From positions 1,612,001 through 1,676,000 of the forward strand of contig OX595998.1 of NCBI GenBank assembly GCA_951394045.1: a stretch of 64,000 nucleotides of DNA, in the 5' to 3' direction. The translations under genes were made by a program, and so were the position numbers. Below are positions 50,381 to 59,410 of this stretch, in pieces (position 1 is the first letter of the stretch; every line of letters begins with the position of its first letter). This stretch comes from Nitzschia sp. DOCU1 (Eukaryota; Bacillariophyta; Bacillariophyceae; Bacillariales; Bacillariaceae). The notes below the pieces were generated by a model. That model did not search any database. It saw only the letters and a program-made list of their open reading frames with translations, and was not told the origin of the DNA.

Positions 50381-52120
50381 TTATTGTGGAAAAATGGCTT
50401 GATACATGGTCGTTCCCAAAACACCAGGCTCTAGAGCACGTCGTGCCACTGTATCATTGTCATCATTCTTCTTCTTTGTCGTTTTTTGCAACATGAGCGT
50501 GATTTCATTCTTGTTATTGAAAAAATGTTTGGCCCGACAATGATATCCATGACAATGTGCTAATGCCATGGCTTGATCAATCGACAAAAAGTCGGGTTCG
50601 TCGCCTTGAAATTTCATCGTCACAATCATATAGTGGGCCCAAACTCCAGAACACCAACGTTCTAACAACTCCAATATACGATCCGGAAAGGCAATGATAT
50701 CCGAAACCATCCAAATAATTTCGTTCGAAGGCGACCGCGGCGGTTCAAAGGCAAAGGCATCTCCTGATATAAAATGGATGCGTGGATCACTCATGAGACG
50801 AGGGTCCAGTTCACTCTTGTCAATGGCCGTTACAGAACAATTCAACAAGTGCCGTAATACCCAGGTCCATCCTCCAGGACATGCGCCCAAATCATACACT
50901 CGTGACGATGCATGGGGTCGTACTTGCATGCACTCGAGGGCTTCCATTAATTTTCGATAAGCCGAACTGGGCATGACTTGATTGGTAATATCCACCTTGG
51001 CCAAACCAGCAGGAAAGTTCCAATTGGGCCAATAATAATAATAGAATGATTTTTTTGCTGCGGATTCCTCTTTGGCGACCATAGTGCCGACATGTCGACA
51101 AGGAACAAGACTAGCAGCCGCCACGTCGGGTGTCAGCAGTAGTACTTGTAAAATCCATCGCTCGCTTTCCACACTACTACTCTCCTTCTCATGCTGTTCG
51201 TCGTCGTTGTGACTTGTCGTCATCGTTTGGTGTTGTTTGGTGGTGCGACGACGCGCTGCCGGATATTTCTTGCGTAGCATATCGGAAAGTTCTTGTACAA
51301 TTTTTTGGGACCGTTGTTCCATGACGGGCCTGGTCTGACCCTTGAGCATGCCCGGAACGAGCGCATGGATTGCTAAACTGGACCTGGGTGCTTGACGCAA
51401 AGCTTGATCCAACATCATTTGTTCTTGGTGGCCGATGTCGGTGGTGTCGTTGTCGGCGTTTTTAGTTTGCGCATTGTTGAAATGTTGTCCACCGAGAAGT
51501 CCTCCATAAATGGATTGAGCCAAACCCTTGATGGAATCCGCTGAGACTATCAGGCAACTCGGGAGCACCTGTAGGGCATACACTGGATCCAAGAAATCTT
51601 GTTCCTGGTGGAACAGGTCTGGACTTGTGGCTATTGTAGCAGTAGCACTTGCATCATCCACCAACGCAGCAGCAGCTGGTTCCAGTCTAACAAGCCCGGG
51701 CAAAGGTGTCGACAAGCGCTTCTCCACGGACCACTGATCCAATTCCAATAACCGTTCCAACTCGTTGATCAACGTCATTTCGTACGTGTGGCGACAGGTA
51801 AAGTAGGTTGGCCTCGGACCGCCGGGCTTTGTCAATGGAGGTGGGGGAACTTCTTCCATGCGCTGTTCTTGCTTTTCATTGCGAGGATTTTCTTTATGTC
51901 GCTTTTCTCCTGACGATCCATATCGTCCAAGACCAGTGTTTGGGGCGGTGGAGCTTCGCCGCCGCCTCGCAGGTCGTGGGGAATTGCTTGGTGCCGATGC
52001 AGGGGGCGACGACGGCACAGAAACCCTATTCTTTCTTCCCGAACCGCCGCCATTTTCATGCCGAGGGGCGGAAGCTAACAAAAATGATAGCCCTATGGCG
52101 ACGGGTGTATAGGCCACCAT
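50381..52120 (-). CDS. RlmM-like rRNA 2'-O-ribose methyltransferase
   Basis: 579 residues, ATG 52120 in a strong context (ACCATGG). The C-terminal ~180 residues are an FtsJ/RrmJ-type SAM methyltransferase most like bacterial RlmM, which methylates the ribose of C2498 in 23S rRNA. The SAM motif YDLGACPGGWTWVLRHL (D410) is nearly identical in layout to RlmM, followed by a motif with SWMV-like IIWMVSDI (D474), then IVTMKF, where the Lys is the likely catalytic base, and EITLML at the end. Upstream parts (~95-400) probably hold the THUMP/RFM-like RNA-binding region but are divergent, with long disordered insertions. The N-terminus (VAIGLSFLLASAPRHE) is signal-peptide-like, followed by a Ser/Pro/Arg-rich stretch, consistent with organelle targeting; the exact organelle is uncertain. 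Confidence 0.82.
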   Translation of the reverse strand: MVAYTPVAIGLSFLLASAPRHENGGGSGRKNRVSVPSSPPASAPSNSPRPARRRRSSTAPNTGLGRYGSSGEKRHKENPRNEKQEQRMEEVPPPPLTKPGGPRPTYFTCRHTYEMTLINELERLLELDQWSVEKRLSTPLPGLVRLEPAAAALVDDASATATIATSPDLFHQEQDFLDPVYALQVLPSCLIVSADSIKGLAQSIYGGLLGGQHFNNAQTKNADNDTTDIGHQEQMMLDQALRQAPRSSLAIHALVPGMLKGQTRPVMEQRSQKIVQELSDMLRKKYPAARRRTTKQHQTMTTSHNDDEQHEKESSSVESERWILQVLLLTPDVAAASLVPCRHVGTMVAKEESAAKKSFYYYYWPNWNFPAGLAKVDITNQVMPSSAYRKLMEALECMQVRPHASSRVYDLGACPGGWTWVLRHLLNCSVTAIDKSELDPRLMSDPRIHFISGDAFAFEPPRSPSNEIIWMVSDIIAFPDRILELLERWCSGVWAHYMIVTMKFQGDEPDFLSIDQAMALAHCHGYHCRAKHFFNNKNEITLMLQKTTKKKNDDNDTVARRALEPGVLGTTMYQAIFPQ

Positions 52121-53137
52121 GGTCGCAGAAGTTAGAGACGTGCCTCATCGAAGAAGAAAGGGGACGATGACGATGACCACACGATCTTTTGGATCTTTTT
52201 GGTGGATCATGGGGGGGAAGGCCGAACGTTCCTTGAATCAACGATCAAATGTGTTGGGGGCAATTCGCAACCTATGTACATCAACTTCGTTAATTACAGA
52301 AAAGTGAAGCTGTATATGCCTCAACTGACTTACACGAAATATATACCATGGGAATGCATTTGAATTTCTTCCAGACTTTTCGATAGGAATCTGAACGTGC
52401 CAAAGTTCTACCATCGATTGGCACTCCGATGCTGAACCTCCGATCGAATCTTCGGAAGAGAATGGACGCAGGGTTATGATTTATCTGGTATTTTGATATG
52501 CCTTGCGAGTGGGATTCTGCTTTGATTCATGCCTGCACTGACAGCGAGATTCGCACTCTCCGCTGCCATCCGATTTTGCGAACCGAGCGTTTGGCTCATC
52601 GCGAGACAACGTATTGCATTCTGTGTCTCAACCCTCAACACGACGGACGGATCATCACCGAACCTTCAAGCCCTCCTCCAACATTGGCACATCGCGTCGT
52701 TCACAGCTAGCTCTAGCAGTAATAGATGCCGGCGATATCGAGATTCTAGAAACTCTGCATTGAGAGACGTAGTATGTAATAGCATAACCAATTGTTGGGA
52801 TGGAACCGCCGCAACCCCGTCATTTGCTCGAGGAATAGCTATTAAACCTATTAAAGCTAGACATATGCTAGCTTATATTGTAATTCCTCTAGATCTGATG
52901 CTGGTCTCAAGTTAATATGGTGTTAATGCTACTGTCGTCAAATGAAAGTTTTACGAGCCCAACAGTCGCCACCCCGTCATCTAGTACCCGATATTGTTAC
53001 ACAAACCCCACGCGGCATTCGAGCTAGAGCATTTCATTAAAACTTGTATAGTAATCTAAAGTTTATTCCCCGATGGTAGCGTCTTCTATTATTATAAGTA
53101 AGTTGCCAATCAGCCCTGCACCCTATGAAAAGTTGGT
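52121..53137. other. Intergenic between minus-strand genes
   Basis: 1.02 kb. ORFs 52498-52710 and 52529-52915 look random. This lies between the 5' end of the RlmM-like gene and the 3' end of the HSF gene. Nothing recognised. Confidence 0.4.
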
Positions 53138-54148
53138 TTAATAGGGCATGTGCGGCCGAGGATGAGGAGGGTAATGGTGAGACCAACCTCCTGCAATCCC
53201 AGCAGGAGCCCTCATCCAAGAATGGTGCATTGTTGGATGAGCAAGACGCAAAGACTGTTGCCTTTCCAGAAACTGATGCATGACGAATCGTTCCAAGAAA
53301 GGATCTGAGTTTCTCCTGATGGAATCCAGAGTGGACTTCAAAGCGGCCGATGAGGCTGATGCTTCTTGTTGCAGAGGAGGCATCATCATCGGAGGGGTCA
53401 TCGTTCGACTCGGTGGTGGTGTGTGAGCGGAATGGTTCTTGGCAGTAGACGACGAAGGCATCCTCGGCGACCCTGATACGATGGAAGACGGAAGGATGCA
53501 CTTGAATGGAGAAGTTGGAGACGTTGTTGATGATCGACCACCACACTTGATCTCGCGACACTTCTCAATGTTGCCTCGTTGAAACTCTGGGTGTTTGAAA
53601 ATATCAGAGTTCATGGTGGCCTGCTCGTGAAGACGAGAGAATCCCCACCTCGTGAGCTTTCGTACAAACGAGGACATGTTTCGGATGTTAAAGACTTGAG
53701 GCATGTGTTCTTTTGTGAAGCGCTTTGGATCCACAATAGTAAACGCTTTGCCATCCGGCATCCAAGTCAAAACATCGGACAGCTTGTCGTCGTCGAGGAG
53801 GGTCGCTAGTTGTTCCGGAAAGGAGACCTTTTTCGCGCGAAGCGACTCTTCCAGGCTATTTCCAGCGGAAACAACGCTAGTTGGAGACACACTGGCCGAT
53901 GAAGAACTTTCCGATGCCGGTGGGGTCGTTGGCCTCGAGCTTTCGTCACTGCTCAGTGCCGAAGCGTCACTGCTGCTGCCATCATACCCGTCCTGGGCAT
54001 GCCTTTCAGCGGCATCCACGAGGGCCATAAGGGGATTTTCCCCATCGTCGTAGTTAGTGTAAGAAGAAGGTGGCATTTTGGACTTTTTCTGGGGTATTTG
54101 TGTGGCTGGATACTTTGTCCAATCTTTTTGGAAAGTGTGCCATGACAT
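53138..54148 (-). CDS. Heat-shock-factor-type transcription factor
   Basis: 336 residues, ATG 54148 (an ATG at 54076 would drop 24 residues). The HSF DNA-binding domain spans ~106-202: SFPEQLATLLDDDKLSDVLT, WMPDGKAFTIVDPKRFTKEH, MPQVFNIRNMSSFVRKLTRW, GFSRLHEQ...DIFKHPEFQRGN. The recognition helix (NMSSFVRKLTRWGF) and wing fit HSF. The classical F-x2-K-L start is replaced by FPEQLATLL. A Ser/Thr/Pro-rich disordered head (~50-100) precedes the domain. No clear leucine-zipper trimerisation region follows, which is common in the expanded diatom HSF family, so trimerisation may not be conventional. The C-terminal part is Ser/Pro/Met-rich with a short helix (FLERFVMHQFLERQQSLRL). Probably a nuclear regulator; heat response is not implied. 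Confidence 0.88.
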   Translation of the reverse strand: MSWHTFQKDWTKYPATQIPQKKSKMPPSSYTNYDDGENPLMALVDAAERHAQDGYDGSSSDASALSSDESSRPTTPPASESSSSASVSPTSVVSAGNSLEESLRAKKVSFPEQLATLLDDDKLSDVLTWMPDGKAFTIVDPKRFTKEHMPQVFNIRNMSSFVRKLTRWGFSRLHEQATMNSDIFKHPEFQRGNIEKCREIKCGGRSSTTSPTSPFKCILPSSIVSGSPRMPSSSTAKNHSAHTPPPSRTMTPPMMMPPLQQEASASSAALKSTLDSIRRNSDPFLERFVMHQFLERQQSLRLAHPTMHHSWMRAPAGIAGGWSHHYPPHPRPHMPY

Positions 54149-55322
54149 CCTGTGTTTCGTCAGGAGTGGGCGAGTCTACTTCGTGAAGTGGCGAAATTCG
54201 CGGGTTGGCAGTTTCTCGGTGCGCAAAATTGGACGGAAGTATGCCAAGAAGTCAGAAGTATACCGAGTAGAGCGTGGTACTGATTTCGAAATTATAGCCC
54301 TTTTTGGGCGTTACGGGATGGGTTGTTAATTACCATATCGCTTTTAGAGCCCGCCCCAACTTCGTAAGATTGTTTGTGGGATCGGTACTAACGGACTGCA
54401 TGTGAAAGATAATGACACTTGAAGATTCGAACGGATGCGCTGTGATGTGAACGTCACTAAAACGTCGCAGCCGAGAAACTTCTAATCAGTTTATCGGAAG
54501 CTTTCCGACCGTCTCCCCGTCGCAGCCAATCTTCGGGAGTTTCATCTACCGTATGACGTAGGCGGGTTAAATGCCAGCGGTAGTGTTGGGTTTCCAGAAA
54601 AATGAAGAAGCAGGCCATAGCAGCCGTCTGACGACGAATCGATAGATAGACAATGCGATCTGAAACTAAAGAGGCTAAAATTACACAAGCTTACTAACAC
54701 TACTAGCTCGAAATTTCTGACGGAGGGGAGGTCTACAACGAAGGTAGAACGGCAGGCTCTGCCGAACCTGCTACTCTCCATCCATGCAGCATGTCCAATT
54801 CCTCGGAGACGGTGCCTGATAAGGGGTGTCTAATACTGATCCTTGGAATAGGAGAAAAGTATGTCAATTTTTGTTACTGTCTTTTATGATAGATAGTAAT
54901 ACGCTTTTTGCTGTGTATTACTAACGTTGAGGCTAGCGAAGAAAAGTATGTAGAGGGGTCGGATGGGTCGAAGTTAGTAATACGTTATATTGATGATGAC
55001 GTTTGCCTTTCGGCGCACGTGCTCACGTGCTTTGCGAGGTCGGCGGTGCGTCCGTCGTCCATTCTTTTCCCGCCGCAATTTTTGTTCCAATACCCGCATC
55101 GAACCGACCATGGGTGTTTGCGGTGTGCCTGATCAATAGCCATTGGCAATCGCCCCCGACGGTTGCCTACGTCGAGAGATTGAGCAAATTGTGCGGGGTT
55201 GTAATACACTGTGGCTGCGTTGCTTCGTCAAGGGGAATCTTTTTGCATTATCTTCTTCTGATTGCCTATTGCATTGCGTCGACCTAAATTGAAGATGCCC
55301 CGAAGCGATTGGCGCGGTTGAG
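54149..55322. other. Divergent intergenic region
   Basis: 1.17 kb between HSF (minus) and the pseudouridine synthase (plus). ORFs here are short and unsupported. No nTTCnnGAAn array was recognised by eye that would mark HSF autoregulation. Confidence 0.35.
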
Positions 55323-56618
55323 ATGGTGGAGAGCAGGCGCTTGGCCTCATCGTTCCAGTGGATTATGTCACGTGGTATCGTTTGGGTCTCTTTATGGGCC
55401 ATCGCGGTCCGCGGCTATTCCTTTCGCGATCACCCTGGCGTTTCCACCGCCGTCCCCAGCCGCCCACGGCACCACAGTCCCTTGTCCATTCCTTCTGCTG
55501 GGCCATCATGGGAATACCTTCCCGCCGAGCGTGTAATTTCTACTCGCTCGGTAGACTGGGTTGCAGGAGGCATGTTGCCGCTCCAAAGATATAAATCTGT
55601 TCGCTCAGCAGTGATGCCGATGAATGGATCGTCGCGCCCAGTTTTTACGCGCAACTCAAGCCATCAGCACGACCTGCCAGAAACTGAGAATACCCAAATT
55701 ACTTTGGAACAAATCGTAAACAATCCTTCCGACTTCAATCTCTCAAAGACATCCCTTTCAATGTTGAACCGCATGGACTCATTTTCGACTGATCAACGCG
55801 ATCTTCTAGTGCAAAAGATCCTTGTCGAACAGCAAGCAAGTCAACCTGTATCTTTGGACGCACTCGAAATACTCTATTGCGACGCTCACATTTGTGTAAC
55901 CAACAAACCCAGTGGAGTATTAAGTGTACCAGGTCCGCGACGGAATCCATCCCTGGCCAATTTAGTATATGATACGATTAGGCCACCTGGAATGGATTTG
56001 GATCAAATGGTGGTGCATCGCCTGGACATGGCCACTAGTGGCATTTTGGTCTACGCACTCTCGTTGGAGGCATTGTCCAAGCTGCATGTTGATTTCAAGG
56101 AACGCAACATCCAGAAAACGTATCAGGCATTGGTGGCACATGAACATTCTTCCATATTATCGAAACTTTCCGCTGTCGAAGGAGAAATTGACGTGGATCT
56201 AGAACGTGATCCTGATAGTGCTCCTTTTATGCGTATCGCCAGGCCAAAGACAGGCGATGAACGTGGTAGCAATGGCAGCGACGATAACGAACCAGCTAGT
56301 ATCGGAAAGATTGGCTCGGATCACAAGTTTTACAGGCAAGCTCCCAAGGAAAGCTTAACGACTTGGACTCTACTAAGCAGAGAAACGTTCAATGGCCAAG
56401 CCGTATCACGATTAGAGCTGCATCCGTGGACTGGACGAACCCACCAACTTCGGGTTCACTGCGCTCAAGCACTGGGCGCTCCAATAGTGGGCGACGATAT
56501 CTATGGAGGAGCGGCAGCTGCATCAAACTCGGCACTGTGTCTCCACGCCCGGCAACTCTGCATGTACCATCCCATTTCGGGCGCTCCCATGATTTTTGAA
56601 GCCGATCCACCTTTCTAA
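55323..56618 (+). CDS. RluA-family RNA pseudouridine synthase
   Basis: 431 residues, single exon, ATG 55323. It converts uridine to pseudouridine in rRNA or tRNA. The catalytic domain (~180-430) has ILYCDAHICVTNKPSGVLSV at its start, then the catalytic motif VHRLDMATSGILVYAL (motif II; the Asp is the nucleophile), later YQALVAHE, and WTGRTHQLRVHCAQALGAPI with GDDIYGG near the end. Together these place it in the RluA/RluC/RluD family. An insertion (~300-330, ERGSNGSDDNEPASIG) is a disordered loop. The first ~100 residues are not part of the enzyme: a hydrophobic run (WIMSRGIVWVSLWAIAVRGY) at 14-32 could be a signal peptide, followed by an Arg/Ser/Pro-rich transit-like stretch, which suggests plastid or other organelle targeting. 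No S4 RNA-binding domain is evident. Confidence 0.88.
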   Translation: MVESRRLASSFQWIMSRGIVWVSLWAIAVRGYSFRDHPGVSTAVPSRPRHHSPLSIPSAGPSWEYLPAERVISTRSVDWVAGGMLPLQRYKSVRSAVMPMNGSSRPVFTRNSSHQHDLPETENTQITLEQIVNNPSDFNLSKTSLSMLNRMDSFSTDQRDLLVQKILVEQQASQPVSLDALEILYCDAHICVTNKPSGVLSVPGPRRNPSLANLVYDTIRPPGMDLDQMVVHRLDMATSGILVYALSLEALSKLHVDFKERNIQKTYQALVAHEHSSILSKLSAVEGEIDVDLERDPDSAPFMRIARPKTGDERGSNGSDDNEPASIGKIGSDHKFYRQAPKESLTTWTLLSRETFNGQAVSRLELHPWTGRTHQLRVHCAQALGAPIVGDDIYGGAAAASNSALCLHARQLCMYHPISGAPMIFEADPPF

Positions 56619-56897
56619 AAACAGAGATTGGTGAACTACTAGTAGCATATTCATGGTTGTAATACGTTCCGCATGTAGCGACTGTGAAAACCGAAGAGCT
56701 CCGCGGAAGCCATCTCAATGTCAACGGCTTCGTCCCCGTAAAGAATTCCCACACATATCTAAGCCTTCACGCCTAGAGTCCTTAAGCTGCTTGAACTATT
56801 GTAGCACTAACATTTTTCTAATAGATGAATTCTGCCAACGATGTGTGGTTGTATTTCGGCCTGCAAAGCTGCTTGGCCCGGCTACACGTCAAAAGCT

Positions 56898-57656
56898 TTA
56901 GTCCGACTTTTTACTGCGTAGACGCTTGGCAAGAGCCCCCAAGAGTTGCACCATACGAAATCGAAAGGATGGTTTGTATGGTTGGCACTCTGGAAACGGC
57001 AAGGGTTTACCCACACCGTAAAAGAAACCAAAGGCACCGCCCAGTCCTCCTGTGTTGCCATATTGTCGATCGACCGTATAAAATCCAAATTCCTTCACTT
57101 GGCCTTGTTCATTAAAATCCAAATGAAATACTTGAGGTGGAAAGTTCAAGTCTTTTTGTGGAGCATCCTTGGGATCTACTCCAAAAAAGGGTGCCTTCAT
57201 GGTAGCCTGAGCGTAGTCGAACCAAAACACGCGATTGGGTTGAATGGGCGACACTGTAAATCCAAAGGCATTTTGTGTAATATCAAACGAGTCTTCCAGT
57301 GAAAAGGTCCCCAACGCATCCAAGTAATCCTCCTTGGGCAAGGGACCCACGACGGCGGCACAAAAGGCAAAGTCTTCTGCCAAACAGGCGCCGCCATCTT
57401 TTGTTCCAATACCAACATCGGGACCCAAGACTTGTTTGGCACGAACAATGAGATCGTCGGGGGCGATTGGGAATTTACTTTCCGCAAAGGCTCTGGCAGT
57501 GTCAACTTCCATGGCAAGCACGGGAGAAGCCACTTCTGGGGCAGCAGCAGCATTGGAAGGAGTAGGAGGGGAAACCGCCGAAAAGGCAGCGGTGCCTCCC
57601 ATGCTGCCGGCAACAAGTGCGGAGACACATGCAACAACGGACGATTTCGAGACCAT
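56898..57656 (-). CDS. Plastid-targeted NTF2-like (SnoaL-like) protein
   Basis: ATG 57656 is preferred over an upstream ATG at 57767 because it gives MVSKSSVVACVSALVAGSMG directly followed by GTAAFSAVSP, a signal peptide plus the A-A-F import motif. The product is 252 residues. The mature region (~50-230) includes FAFCAAVVGPLPKEDYLDAL, then TFSLEDSFDITQNAFGFTVS and VFWFDYAQATMKAPFFG, VFHLDFNEQGQVKEFGFYTV. The alternation of a helical start with a curved sheet resembles the NTF2-like fold, a polyketide-cyclase-like pocket seen in many plastid proteins of diatoms. No catalytic residues can be named. The basic C-terminus (KRLRSKKSD) is unusual. Plastid localisation is well supported; the fold is inferred; ligand unknown. 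Confidence 0.7.
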   Translation of the reverse strand: MVSKSSVVACVSALVAGSMGGTAAFSAVSPPTPSNAAAAPEVASPVLAMEVDTARAFAESKFPIAPDDLIVRAKQVLGPDVGIGTKDGGACLAEDFAFCAAVVGPLPKEDYLDALGTFSLEDSFDITQNAFGFTVSPIQPNRVFWFDYAQATMKAPFFGVDPKDAPQKDLNFPPQVFHLDFNEQGQVKEFGFYTVDRQYGNTGGLGGAFGFFYGVGKPLPFPECQPYKPSFRFRMVQLLGALAKRLRSKKSD

Positions 57657-58209
57657 GGTATTGCTATGAGGATTTCTCTGAGTTGGTTTTGGATTATTTG
57701 TGGCGTTGTTGGGTCGGTGTGACGAAATCATTATGTGCAATGAGCCACTTTCAAAGTCGTCATCCATCGCCGTACATACGAGAATTCTTTGCCGTCATCC
57801 CCGCGCGTCTCATTTCTGTGCAAACTTAGCTATCTTACATACGTATGCGTGGGTAGGCATCCACGTTCAAACCCGGTAAGAGTGGGTCATAATCCTACCC
57901 ATGAACCATAATATGCCTTTTGCTGACGTGTCCAGGGGTGAGCTGGCGGGCACCATCATTCTCACATTTTCGACGAACCTTTGCCTTCTCTCCGCGTTCG
58001 TTCGACACCTTCCCTTGCGGCTGAATGGCGGATGCAGTGCATGTCATCATCAGTATCGCACCATCACGCCGCTGACACCGACATCGTGTAAAGGAAATCT
58101 CGAGGAAGAATCATACTTTTTCGTGTTATCATCGTTTTGGAGGATTCTTGCATCGATTGATCCTTCCTCTTTCTCCTTGCACCAACAATCGCAGTATCCA
58201 GCAGTCGGC
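57657..58209. other. Divergent promoter region
   Basis: 553 bp between the plastid NTF2-like gene and the SelU gene. The SelU frame is open from an ATG at 57901, so part of this stretch could encode an N-terminal extension, but its composition (Cys/His/Phe/Leu-mixed) looks non-coding. Confidence 0.35.
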
Positions 58210-59138
58210 ATGTCGGCGGCGGTACTCTTAGGTTCTGCGTGTGGCCCCGGTGGCGGGGTTTGCGGCACTCGAATTTATCCCAGCCAAGTTATCAAGTCGG
58301 TTCGGCAACAAATCAAAACTCTAAGCCTAGATCCACCCAAGGAGGACGAGGATTCTCCCACTATTCAAGTGCCCGAACACATGGAGTTGGACGAACGAAT
58401 GAAGGCAGCAAATTGGAAGGATGCGGCGGTAAGTGGTTCTGCGACCCATGCGTGCTATTACGACCATTGCGGCATATACGCACTCACACACCCTCCTCTT
58501 TGATGCCAAAGATGGTCGAGCTGAGCATTCAACAGAACAATGTTCGAGAGATTGATGTTTTGAGAAGTCGCGAAATGGTCCAACGTCATGCCGGAGACTA
58601 TGGAAGTATTTGTTTGGTAGTTCGTCGTCCCGGATGATTTTTGTGCCGCGAGCAAGCCATGACATTGTCAGTGCTCGCGGCATTGTATGGAGATTCGTAT
58701 TTGCAAGGCTTTGATCTCTTTGGTGTCGTCAAGGAGACGGGAGTCGATGATGAGGGCCTGGCCGAATTTTCCAATACCTACTTTGGAAAGTATCCACTCT
58801 ATTGTGACAAATCGTATGCCTTGTATCACGCTTTGGGAGATCGTAAAGCGGTAGAACTGCCTTCGTTGTTCACCTTGATGACGAGCTTTTTGGATGCCTG
58901 GCGACGTATTACCTCGAAAGGAATCTCATGGAACGTCAAGGGGGAAGGATTAGTGAAAGGTGGATTGATCATTTTTGATACCAAGGGAAATCCCAAGTAT
59001 GCCTACAAGGAAGAGATGGGGGTGGATTTGCCAGTGCAGGATATTATCAGAGCCCTGGAAGCCGTACGTCGAGAAGCCAGGGGCAACGACAACATGGCGA
59101 CGACGAACAAACCAACAACCAACGGGCTACCCCAATAA
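58210..59138 (+). CDS. Selenoprotein U (PRXL2/AhpC-TSA-like) with UGA-Sec
   Basis: Exons 58210-58428 and 58512-59138 (83-nt intron, GTAAGT donor, CAAAG acceptor, phase 0). The TGA at 58635-58637 is in frame within the peroxiredoxin-like-2 motif: ICLVVRRPG, TGA, FLCREQA. In this family the site is U-x2-C (selenoprotein U) or C-x2-C, so TGA is read as selenocysteine, Sec115, with Cys118 as its partner. The downstream half continues the family: FDLFGVVKETGVDD, YPLYCDKSYALYHALGD and GLVKGGLIIFDTKGNP, a thioredoxin-like fold, ending with TAA at 59136-59138. Total 281 residues including Sec. A foldable SECIS lies 55 nt past the stop. The role is thiol/selenol redox chemistry; the substrate is unknown. 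The start is the least certain part: an upstream in-frame ATG at 57901 exists. Standard gene callers would split or truncate the gene at the TGA. Confidence 0.88.
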
Positions 59139-59193
59139 TAGACTGCGGAGGACTCGAATACGTACTCTGATATTGCCAGTGGCAGCACGTTTG

Positions 59194-59274
59194 TTTCTCC
59201 AGCAACCGGAATGACTGTGAACCAAATAGCTGCAAACATGCTTTGGTTCCATGACACATGCGTTGCTTGAGAGA
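59194..59274 (+). promoter_or_regulatory. SECIS element in SelU 3' UTR
   Basis: Manual folding gives a full SECIS plan. Helix I: 59194-59206 pairs with 59262-59274 (12 of 13 pairs, one C/T mismatch). Then an internal loop (5' CGGAA, 3' ACATGC). Next the non-Watson-Crick quartet: ATGAC at 59211-59215 faces TGAC at 59252-59255, giving tandem G-A/A-G pairs. Helix II: 59216-59226 pairs with 59242-59251 (10 pairs, one bulged T). The apical loop 59227-59241 includes an AAA run (59234-59236). The loop AA lies farther from the quartet than usual unless part of helix II opens, as in form 2 elements. Confidence 0.8.
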
Positions 59275-59410
59275 CGAAATGCTTGCCACTGTAAAATGTA
59301 TCAGTGTGTTGTCCCATCATTCGATCGCAGCCACTAATATATTAGAGATAGAAATAGAAATGCAAATGCGTTGGCAGTAAGGACGACTATACCATTAGCT
59401 AGATGCTTAA

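Noticed and set aside
52529..52915. 128-aa plus-strand ORF
   Set aside because: Random composition in a gene-poor gap, overlapped by another frame.
57840..57900. tRNA-like T-loop string (CGTTCAAACCCG)
   Set aside because: No acceptor, D-arm or anticodon stem could be built around it.
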